Source: Bdellovibrionales bacterium
Lineage (GTDB): Bacteria; Bdellovibrionota; Bdellovibrionia; Bdellovibrionales; Bdellovibrionaceae
Length of the DNA: 64,000 nt
Assembly: GCA_018266295.1 (NCBI GenBank)
Contig: JAFEAQ010000011.1
Coordinates: 1,091,626-1,155,625 of the forward strand
Direction of reading: 5' to 3'
This document shows, piece by piece, positions 57,619 through 64,000 of the stretch (its first letter is position 1; the number at the start of each line of letters is the position of its first letter). Below the pieces are notes generated by a model. It made no database searches. It was not told the DNA's origin and saw nothing but the letters and a program-made list of their open reading frames with translations. The position numbers were made by a program, and so were the translations under genes.

Positions 57619-58743
57619 CTATCTTGCTAGCAAGTTCCCACAACGAGTCATTCCTGCGACACGGCCGGCGGCGTAGCGAACAGCATCTTGTGAAGTCATG
57701 TTGAGTCCGCTTGTTGAGTAAGCAAAGTTATACTCTTTAATAAATTGCTGTTGGATCTGTCTAACAACGGAGGCGTTTTCACAACGGTTTTCAACCCATC
57801 TGCGGGCAAGCATGCCGGCGTCTTGGCTTGTCATGTTCATACCTTGAGTCGAATAAGCGAAGTTTCTCACCGCTTGAATTGTCTGAGACATCTCTTGAGC
57901 TTCAGCGCGAGAAACATACTCAGCCATGTTCAATGCAAACTGAGCCGCCTCTTGCGAAGTTAAATCCAAACCTTGTGAAGAGTAAGCAATCGTGCGCAAA
58001 GGATTAAAGCGCGCGATGAACTCTTGAATCGTTCCGCAATTGTGAGTGTTGTTATAGTTCAAAGCCCACTGCACAGAGTCTTGCTCTGTCAAATCCACGC
58101 CCTGAGAAGAGTAAGCAAACTGCTTAGCTGCATAGAACTGCTGATGATCGTAATCAGCGCAGTAACCACGAAGATCACCGCCATAAACCGGTGGTTGCGG
58201 TGATGGTCTCACTGGCGGCTGAGGTCTTACGACTGGGGGCGGTTGCGGAGCGACGTCACCAACAACTAGCTGCGGAGTTCCTTCCGGCGAAAGAGCGTGA
58301 ACCAAAATGTCTGAATACGCACCGAAAGACTCAGCACGGATATCAATCAAAATCACTCGAGAATTCAAATAAAGATCTTCAGAGGCAATCGCCTGACCTG
58401 CGGTCACGATCGGTGTATTTGAAAGGGCTAGCACATTTACGCGAGCCCGATTTTCAGTAACGACACTGACTTCATGAAGCTTTACGCTCGCGTTAAGAAC
58501 GCTGATTTCAAGACGGCTCAAAGAAACCGGCTGAAGAAGACTCACACGGTACCACTGACCTCCACCTTTGCGGGTGATTTGGTTTAATTGCGCAACCCCT
58601 TCGTAAAGACCTTGCCCAGGAGAGCTCGGAATCGGTGGCGGCGCACCCGGAGTAATATAGGCATGGGCGGCCGGCAAACTGACCGTGAAGCTCGATGCCA
58701 ATAATGCTGTTGCGAAAATTTTTGCAAAGGAAAGCTTGCTCAT
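57619..58743 (-). CDS. Secreted protein with four AYS-x-x-G helical repeats
   Basis: 374 residues from the ATG at 58743, with AGGA upstream; a longer frame of 25 codons has no ribosome site. Signal peptide (ATALLASSFTVSLPAAHAY). Residues 45-160 are a beta-sandwich (QWYRVSLLQPVSLSRLEISV). A Pro/Arg-rich linker of about 20 residues (170-186) follows, then four units of 43-45 residues at about 209, 252, 295 and 340 with the pattern [FI]-A-Y-S-[ST]-x-G-[LMV]-[DN]-[LM]-T-[SE]-Q-[DE]. Cysteines near the units (CADYDH, HNC, NRCEN, TRCGN) may form disulphides. I do not recognise the family. It is probably periplasmic or surface-exposed, and the linker suggests two folded parts acting apart. Confidence 0.75.
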   Translation of the reverse strand: MSKLSFAKIFATALLASSFTVSLPAAHAYITPGAPPPIPSSPGQGLYEGVAQLNQITRKGGGQWYRVSLLQPVSLSRLEISVLNASVKLHEVSVVTENRARVNVLALSNTPIVTAGQAIASEDLYLNSRVILIDIRAESFGAYSDILVHALSPEGTPQLVVGDVAPQPPPVVRPQPPVRPSPQPPVYGGDLRGYCADYDHQQFYAAKQFAYSSQGVDLTEQDSVQWALNYNNTHNCGTIQEFIARFNPLRTIAYSSQGLDLTSQEAAQFALNMAEYVSRAEAQEMSQTIQAVRNFAYSTQGMNMTSQDAGMLARRWVENRCENASVVRQIQQQFIKEYNFAYSTSGLNMTSQDAVRYAAGRVAGMTRCGNLLAR

Positions 58744-58849
58744 CTCTTTTAGTCCTTGTCGTTGGAGCCGCAAAGGGCGGTGGTTTTCACAAACAAGGAC
58801 ATAGCAAAGAGCGTGCACAGGGTTTTGGAGCTAAAGTGACACTGATTTC

Positions 58850-59539
58850 CTACTTTTTCTTATTGGGAACACTCAAGCTGATGCTTTCAAAGTAGGCTGC
58901 TAGAGCCTGAATGTCTTTATCTGAAAGTTTTTTTGCGATCTCGGCCATCTGCTCAGGACTGTTCTTACGAGTTCCAGTTTTCCACGCGGCAATCTGCTGC
59001 GCCAAATACCCGGGATGTTGGGCCGCCAGACCCGGCATTGTCGGAGCAACTCCCCGGCTGCCGGGGCCATGGCAGTTATTGCAGGCCTGAAGGAAAAGCT
59101 TCATATCTCCGGTGGTCGCTAAAGTTTCTCCGCGCTTGAGCTCTGCTTTAGTGGCTTTTTTAGCCGGCTTCAATGGAGGAACCGGCAACGAAGCGAAGTA
59201 AGCAGAGACCGTTTCTTTTTCCGCATCAGTCAGGGCCTTGGCAATCGGTCCCATGACGGCGTTTTCACGCACTCCGCTCGCATAGTCTTTCAGCTGACTC
59301 GTCATGTAGTATGCGGGCTCTCCAGCTAAGCGAGGAAAACTGCTGGCGGCCATGCCCTCACCTTTTGGGCCGTGACAGCCGTTGCAGGCAGCCGCCCCCG
59401 CTTTTGTTCCCTGCGAGGCGATCGCTGCACCTTCTTGTAATGATGGTGCTGGCGCAAGTTTGTCTGCCGGTTGAGCCATCACCCAACAGAAGCTCAACAA
59501 AGAAAGCACACTCAAAATGAAAACCTTTTCTTTTTTCAT
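58850..59539 (-). CDS. Dihaem cytochrome c (c4-like)
   Basis: 229 residues. Signal peptide (FILSVLSLLSFCWVMAQP). Two haem c sites CNGCH (52-56) and CNNCH (153-157), each followed by a GP-rich turn and a Met-containing segment (GEPAYYMTSQL and QHPGYLAQQI), the two-domain architecture of cytochrome c4. It sits in the periplasm and carries electrons to a terminal oxidase. Its ATG overlaps the stop of the GMC oxidoreductase gene (TAATG); it is the electron acceptor subunit of that enzyme. Confidence 0.9.
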   Translation of the reverse strand: MKKEKVFILSVLSLLSFCWVMAQPADKLAPAPSLQEGAAIASQGTKAGAAACNGCHGPKGEGMAASSFPRLAGEPAYYMTSQLKDYASGVRENAVMGPIAKALTDAEKETVSAYFASLPVPPLKPAKKATKAELKRGETLATTGDMKLFLQACNNCHGPGSRGVAPTMPGLAAQHPGYLAQQIAAWKTGTRKNSPEQMAEIAKKLSDKDIQALAAYFESISLSVPNKKK

Positions 59540-61305
59540 TACGTCACCAATTTTCCTGGATTCTTAAGGTACTTATTAACAATCGCATCGGCCGCCCAGT
59601 AAGTGAGAGCCCCCACCGTGCCCGTTGGGTTGTAGCAGCTATTTTGTGGAAACGCGGAGGCTCCGACAACAAACAAGTTCGGCACATCCCAGCTTTGCAA
59701 GTAGCGGTTCACGACACTGGTCTTTGGATCCGAACCCATGACGGCGCCGCCGGTATTGTGAGTCGTTTGGTAAACTGTTGTCGTCCAAGATTTTGCTCTT
59801 GGTGTGGCAACGAATGTTTTTCCCTTCATTTGTTGAGCGATGCCTTTAGCCTTTTCAGTCACGAAGTTCGCCATACGAATATCGTTGTCGGGAAAGTCGA
59901 AGGTAATCCTGAGGAGGGGCAAACCCCAGGCGTCTTTGTAAGTTGGATCAAGATCAAGATAGTTTCCCCGACTTGCTGTTGAGCTGCCGTGGACGTTCAA
60001 AGCCACTGTGTGATTATAGTGACGTGCCACTGCTTTCTTCCATTCGAGTCCCCAGGCAGGAGTTCCCGGCGGAGTCGGATGGAATTCGATCGGTCGTCCG
60101 TTGGTCATGATCGCACCGATGTAAGAGCCACCAATAAATTTATGTTTTCCATGATCAAAGTTATCGCCACCAAAATCATCAATCATGGTGCCGTTCGCAC
60201 CCGAGGCCATGAACGGATTGATGTTGGTATTCTCATCATAGAAGACCTGTGCGCTACTCATCGTCTGATAGGCGTAGTTGCGGCCGACAACGCCTTCACC
60301 TGTTTTCGGATCGTAAGGCGTACCGATCCTTGAAAGCAGCATCATGCGCACGTTGTTGATCGAGAAGGCCGTTAGCAAAATCAAATCCGCCGGTTGTTCG
60401 AACTCGCGTCCCGCACTATCTACGTAGGAGACGCTGACGGCTTTCTTTTTATCGCTGTCCAAATTGATTTTCAGAACTTGGCAGCCAAAGCGCGGCTCAT
60501 AGTTTGAATGACTCGCCAAAACTGGATAAATAATTGTCTGGGGACTTGATTTTGCAAAGTGCTCGCAGCCGAATCGTTCACAGAAACCGCAGAAAGAACA
60601 GGTAAAGAGCTTCATCCCTTCCGGATTCGTGTAATTTTGGCTGAGATTCGACGAAGGCTGCGGGTAAGGACTGTATCCCAACTCATTCGCAGCTTTTCTA
60701 AAGAGCGCGGCAAAGTAAGGCTCTTTCATTGCGGGCGTTGGATAGCCGCGCGAGCGCCAGGCCTCGAAGGGATTCCCGCCGGCTTGCTTTTTGCCTTTGA
60801 TATTTCCCGCGGTTCCACTCGTTCCGCAGAGATATTCAAAGCGATCGAAGTGGGGTTCTAGTTCGTCGTAGGTGACGCCCCAATCTTGGATTTGCAAATC
60901 CGGATCGAGAAAGTTTTTGCCATAGCGTTTTTCAATGTGGGTCTTGTATATGAAATCCGCGACTTGAAAGCGGAACGTCTGTCCGTTCCAATGATTCATG
61001 GCTCCGCCAAGCCCGGTGCCTGGCAAGAAACTATCCCAGCGGCGAATTGGCAACGCGGTCTCATCAAGATTATTCCGTGCCGTCACTGTTTCTTTTGTAT
61101 TATCCTGCATCATCCCCTTGCGAACAGCGTAGCGAAGTTCGTCGTGCATGTTCGGAGATTGAAAGTCAGGCACCGTATCGACGTAGCGGCCTCGCTCAAG
61201 GCCGACAACTTTCAGGCCCTTCTTCACGAGCTCGCGGGCGAGGATGGATCCTGTCATGCCAATACCAATAGTGACGACGTCGACGGGTTTAAGCTTGGTT
61301 GCCAT
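59539..61305 (-). CDS. GMC-type FAD oxidoreductase (gluconate dehydrogenase-like large subunit)
   Basis: 588 residues. FAD-binding DVVTIGIGMTGSILARELVKKGLKVVGLERG, substrate/FAD segment GTGLGGAMNHWNGQTFR, and the C-terminal GMC signature HNTGGAVMGSDPKTSVVNRYLQSWDVPNLFVVGASAFPQNSCYNPTGTVGALTYW. Belongs to the gluconate 2-dehydrogenase/sorbitol dehydrogenase flavoprotein group, which oxidises polyols or sugar acids. A CSFCGFCERFGC cluster (about residues 233-244) is typical of this family. Second gene of a three-gene unit: small Tat subunit, this, dihaem cytochrome. Substrate not fixed. Confidence 0.9.
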   Translation of the reverse strand: MATKLKPVDVVTIGIGMTGSILARELVKKGLKVVGLERGRYVDTVPDFQSPNMHDELRYAVRKGMMQDNTKETVTARNNLDETALPIRRWDSFLPGTGLGGAMNHWNGQTFRFQVADFIYKTHIEKRYGKNFLDPDLQIQDWGVTYDELEPHFDRFEYLCGTSGTAGNIKGKKQAGGNPFEAWRSRGYPTPAMKEPYFAALFRKAANELGYSPYPQPSSNLSQNYTNPEGMKLFTCSFCGFCERFGCEHFAKSSPQTIIYPVLASHSNYEPRFGCQVLKINLDSDKKKAVSVSYVDSAGREFEQPADLILLTAFSINNVRMMLLSRIGTPYDPKTGEGVVGRNYAYQTMSSAQVFYDENTNINPFMASGANGTMIDDFGGDNFDHGKHKFIGGSYIGAIMTNGRPIEFHPTPPGTPAWGLEWKKAVARHYNHTVALNVHGSSTASRGNYLDLDPTYKDAWGLPLLRITFDFPDNDIRMANFVTEKAKGIAQQMKGKTFVATPRAKSWTTTVYQTTHNTGGAVMGSDPKTSVVNRYLQSWDVPNLFVVGASAFPQNSCYNPTGTVGALTYWAADAIVNKYLKNPGKLVT

Positions 61306-61317
61306 GGAAATTCTCCT

Positions 61318-62088
61318 CTATTGTTTTGCCGGGATGTTTGGATGTTGGTGAATCATGCCTGCAGCATCTTCTGCGAGACTGAGCGGCGCGCGGTCGATCT
61401 TGATTCCGTGCTTATCAACAATGTCATAGTAGCTGCCGTAGGCTCCGGGGAAGCCAATCATGCGCCATGAAAGCATGTCTCTGTTGCCGCCATAGACAGG
61501 ATCTGAGAAAAATCCCTCCATCGTCATTTGCAAGAGGGAGCTAAAGAAAACTTTCGACGGCACTCCACCGAGATCAATATCTTCTTTTTCAAGCTTGTGT
61601 AAGTAAGCGTCTTGGTCTGCGGTTGACATCTTGGCAAAAGGTGTTTTCTTTAAGTCCGTGTCGATAGCTTTAAGGGCCGTACGGAAAAGTTCTGCGGGTG
61701 TGTAAGGCAATTGATAGCCTTGGGTCTTAGTACCGGCCTTCCAAGGGCCGCTACGATAGAGGCGTTCACCGGCTCCCCAGCTTCCACCGAGTTGCTTATC
61801 GAAGTAATTCGGCACATCGGCTTCGATGGCTCCGCCCCACTGATCATCAGCGGGTATGAGGCGCGCCACGGCGGCTTCGATAAAGGCCGCTTCGTTCTTA
61901 TTCAGGAAGATGTAGACATTTTTCTTTTTACCTGGGCTGGCACCGGCTTTGGGTGCCTTGGCCGCGTGTTTGACGGCTTGAGCTTCGGCCTGAGTGACCG
62001 GCAGAGCAGCGACGAGTAAACCAGATGTCGCAGCGATGATAGCTTCACGACGGGTTAGTCCCGAGTCTTTGGACTCTTTATCACCCAT
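61318..62088 (-). CDS. Gluconate 2-dehydrogenase subunit 3 family protein, Tat-exported
   Basis: 256 residues. Twin-arginine signal LTRREAIIAATSGLLVAALP at the N-terminus, then an Ala/Lys linker and the subunit 3 domain: FLNKNEAAFIEAAVARLIPADDQWGGAIEADVPNYFDKQL, ending in GGNRDMLSWRMIGFPGAYGSYYD. It escorts the folded flavoprotein, which has no signal of its own, through the Tat system and stays as the small subunit of the periplasmic complex. It starts the three-gene unit; the GMC gene begins 12 bases after it. Confidence 0.9.
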   Translation of the reverse strand: MGDKESKDSGLTRREAIIAATSGLLVAALPVTQAEAQAVKHAAKAPKAGASPGKKKNVYIFLNKNEAAFIEAAVARLIPADDQWGGAIEADVPNYFDKQLGGSWGAGERLYRSGPWKAGTKTQGYQLPYTPAELFRTALKAIDTDLKKTPFAKMSTADQDAYLHKLEKEDIDLGGVPSKVFFSSLLQMTMEGFFSDPVYGGNRDMLSWRMIGFPGAYGSYYDIVDKHGIKIDRAPLSLAEDAAGMIHQHPNIPAKQ

Positions 62089-62212
62089 AAAAAAACCTCC
62101 GTAAGATGTCTCTCAAGGAGGTCGCATTTTCGTTTGATTTTCAACGAATGTGAAATTTCCCTGCGAACATACAGAGCTCTTTCACGAAACCACGATATTT
62201 AATTTCGAAAAT

Positions 62213-64000
62213 CTACTTACTCAGTACAATCGTTGTCACACTCATCGCCGGCATTGAATAACGGAAACTACTACCAGACATCGTGAATGTGCCCGCTGCC
62301 TTCGGTGTTGAAACTCCATCTATGATTTGATAAGTGGCACCTTTGGTGTAATCGCCCGCGTTTGTCATATAAATGTTTGTCGATAATGCTGCCGAAGTTT
62401 TATTCAAAGCGACAATATAGATCTTATTCGGATCACTCGAAGACTGCATAGCATAGACAGAAGATTTTTCGTTGTTAGATGCCACCGCGCGAATCGAGAT
62501 ATCACCGACGCGTGCACCGGCACCATCGTAGTTCACATACAATCTCATCGCACCGTAAATATAGGGAGAAGCTTCACGGTCCCAGTGAGTCGCGGCAAAG
62601 ACATCCTCGCGCCCGAAAATACCGAGTACGTCAGCTTCTGCAATACCACCAGAGATGATCTGGCCGCCGCCGTGATTGTATTCTGAGAATGAAATCTTGG
62701 TGCCCGGATAGTACATGTTGATACGTTCTTTCAGTCGAGGAATCCAGCGCAAAGCATCCTTGAGATAATCATCGACAATCCAGCTGGTTTCTTTATACGT
62801 CGGATCCCATAATGAGCGCGGTGCTTGTAAGCGGGCGGCAATCAACGCCGGCGTTTGCGGAGCCGTTTCGTCAAGCACGCGATAGTTATCTCCGCGAGCT
62901 TCCGATCCCCAGTGCATATCAAGCACATCGACAAGGCGTTTACCGTAGGTTTTCTCGGCCGCTGCGAGTTGCTGCAGGTACCACGACATGTATTCGCCGT
63001 TGCTTCTATCGGGAGCGTCTTGCAAACTCATCATTTCATTGAAACCATAAGCCACGGGACCAAACACCATCGAGTTCGGCGCATTGTCTTTGATCATCGA
63101 GGCAAAACGAATTGTCTTCTCTTTCATCTCAGCATAAGTGGTCTTATCCGGATGGATGAGAGGATGTGTGGTCTTCCAAATAGCCGGCTCGTTATCCAGC
63201 ATGTAGAAAATCTTTTGACCCGCATCGAGATTGGCTTTGAAGGTGCTTTGGAAAAAGCGCACGGCTTCGTCCTGGTAAACGTAATTGTCACTGAGATCGC
63301 CCACAGGATTCGTTACACTGGCAGGTTTTCTGGCGACGTTTTGGCGGAAGCGGGTATTTGTTGGGCTTGCTGCGGTTGTGATCGTACCGTTCTTATCTGC
63401 TGCGATGTAATCGACCATCGGAATCGTGACAATCGGCGCTGCTTTATACTGGTACGCAAGCAGCACACCCAAACGGACGGCTTCACCGGCGACTTCGCTG
63501 CGGCTTCCGCAGTTGACAAGTTCGCAGACGCGATTGCCGCTGCTATTGTTGTAATCGGTACCACCGTTCGTCGCATTGTTTTCCCAGTTATAGGTCGTCC
63601 AGCGATTTCCTCCCATGCGGAAGGCCCCGATACCGGTCATCATGCTGGTTTCGTAGTTCGTGCCATAGATGTAAGGCGAAATCGCATGACGATCCGCTGA
63701 GGCATCGATATTAAACGTGATATCCGCCGCCGGGAGTGGAGTTGGTGTAGGAGTTGGCGTTGCCGATGGAGTGGCCGTTGGCTTTGGTGTAGCCGTCGGA
63801 GAAACCCCAGGGCTTGGAGTCGGCGTTGCCGTCGGTGTGACTGAAGGCATCGGTGTCATCGTTGGCGACACCGCCGGAGAGGGCGATACCGTAGGCGTTG
63901 GGCTTGGCTCGGAACTGCCTAAGCTCGTGTTGCCTTCGGTGTTATTAGGCACGTTGAAATTTTGAGGCGCGCAGTTCTGGAAAAGCAGAATGCAGAAGAT
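62213..64000 (-). CDS. GH44 glycoside hydrolase, lipoprotein (5' end outside window)
   Basis: The frame is open to the right edge and gives 595 residues without the true start. The visible N-terminus ends [20 protein letters not shown]: a lipoprotein signal with lipobox LFQNC, so the V before PNN (a GTG, 63950-63952) is not the start. A Thr/Pro linker (about 75 residues of TPT and PSP repeats) leads to a GH44 domain: [28 protein letters not shown], the acid/base Glu in [14 protein letters not shown], and the nucleophile Glu in [13 protein letters not shown]44 cleaves beta-1,4-glucans or xyloglucan. Surface anchoring fits a role in degrading extracellular polysaccharide; the substrate in this organism is unknown. 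Confidence 0.88.
   Translation of the reverse strand: MFCILLFQNCAPQNFNVPNNTEGNTSLGSSEPSPTPTVSPSPAVSPTMTPMPSVTPTATPTPSPGVSPTATPKPTATPSATPTPTPTPLPAADITFNIDASADRHAISPYIYGTNYETSMMTGIGAFRMGGNRWTTYNWENNATNGGTDYNNSSGNRVCELVNCGSRSEVAGEAVRLGVLLAYQYKAAPIVTIPMVDYIAADKNGTITTAASPTNTRFRQNVARKPASVTNPVGDLSDNYVYQDEAVRFFQSTFKANLDAGQKIFYMLDNEPAIWKTTHPLIHPDKTTYAEMKEKTIRFASMIKDNAPNSMVFGPVAYGFNEMMSLQDAPDRSNGEYMSWYLQQLAAAEKTYGKRLVDVLDMHWGSEARGDNYRVLDETAPQTPALIAARLQAPRSLWDPTYKETSWIVDDYLKDALRWIPRLKERINMYYPGTKISFSEYNHGGGQIISGGIAEADVLGIFGREDVFAATHWDREASPYIYGAMRLYVNYDGAGARVGDISIRAVASNNEKSSVYAMQSSSDPNKIYIVALNKTSAALSTNIYMTNAGDYTKGATYQIIDGVSTPKAAGTFTMSGSSFRYSMPAMSVTTIVLSK

Noticed and set aside
62855-63700. 281-codon frame antisense to GH44
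   Set aside because: No start signal or recognisable domain; produced by the codon bias of the real gene.
63950-63952. GTG as start codon of the GH44 gene
   Set aside because: The frame upstream encodes a lipobox (LFQNC) and a hydrophobic segment, so this GTG is an internal Val and the true start is outside the window.
1-64000. CRISPR arrays, tRNA or rRNA genes, insertion sequences, prophage, plasmid origins
   Set aside because: I saw no direct-repeat/spacer pattern, no cloverleaf with an acceptor stem and anticodon arm, no transposase or integrase gene; the only repeats are coding or short hairpins. A tRNAscan or Infernal run would settle it.

Overview
The window looks like chromosomal DNA of a motile Gram-negative predatory-type bacterium, most likely Bdellovibrio or a close relative (Bdellovibrionota). 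This is an inference from content: a sigma-54-driven fliLMN block, a sigma-28-type promoter before a chemoreceptor, many small outer-membrane barrels and lipoproteins, several secreted zinc-protease-like proteins, an RppH-type Nudix enzyme, and the HNH endonuclease family common in that group. No rRNA, tRNA, CRISPR array, insertion sequence or prophage is visible. Genes are densely packed, with many 1-4 base stop/start overlaps.

Layout. 1-2.0 kb: flagellar switch genes fliN (cut by the window edge), fliM and fliL on the minus strand, behind a consensus sigma-54 promoter. 2.2-10.4 kb: GNAT and HNH genes, a protein with seven 20-residue cysteine repeats, suhB, a SPOR protein, and secreted or lipid-anchored proteins (a phosphoesterase and an HEXXH protein). 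10.5-19.3 kb: a UvrD/PcrA helicase, a HlyIII membrane protein, lysine 2,3-aminomutase, several unknown proteins and a beta-carbonic anhydrase. 19.4-28.1 kb: a large barrel, a GroES domain fused to a histone-H1-like tail and coupled to two DUF507 genes, a class A PBP, rppH, an MBL hydrolase, and a FadL porin coupled to a ferredoxin.

28.1-36.3 kb is the most interesting region. An SbmA/BacA-type peptide ABC transporter is followed by a radical SAM/SPASM enzyme, an unlisted 55-residue peptide gene with the look of a RiPP precursor, a CHASE2 sensor kinase, a sigma-54-dependent response regulator and, after a terminator, a porin. The enzyme, peptide, kinase and regulator are spaced like one operon. 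A sigma-54-like element and a perfect inverted repeat lie upstream. I read this as a candidate modified-peptide signalling or envelope-stress system.

36.5-50.3 kb: ileS-lspA and lgt (lipoprotein maturation), a three-domain cyclic-nucleotide/pseudo-receiver/HATPase protein, a chemoreceptor, oligopeptidase B, a DUF1254/DUF1214 protein, a lipoprotein behind a sigma-54-like promoter, yacG and HU. 50.4-57.6 kb: a matrixin-like protease and barrel pair, pfkA, and a complete branched-chain amino-acid ABC operon (livKHMGF). 57.6-64 kb: a protein with four AYS-x-x-G repeats, a three-gene flavoprotein dehydrogenase with a dihaem cytochrome c, and a GH44 glycosidase lipoprotein that runs off the right edge.
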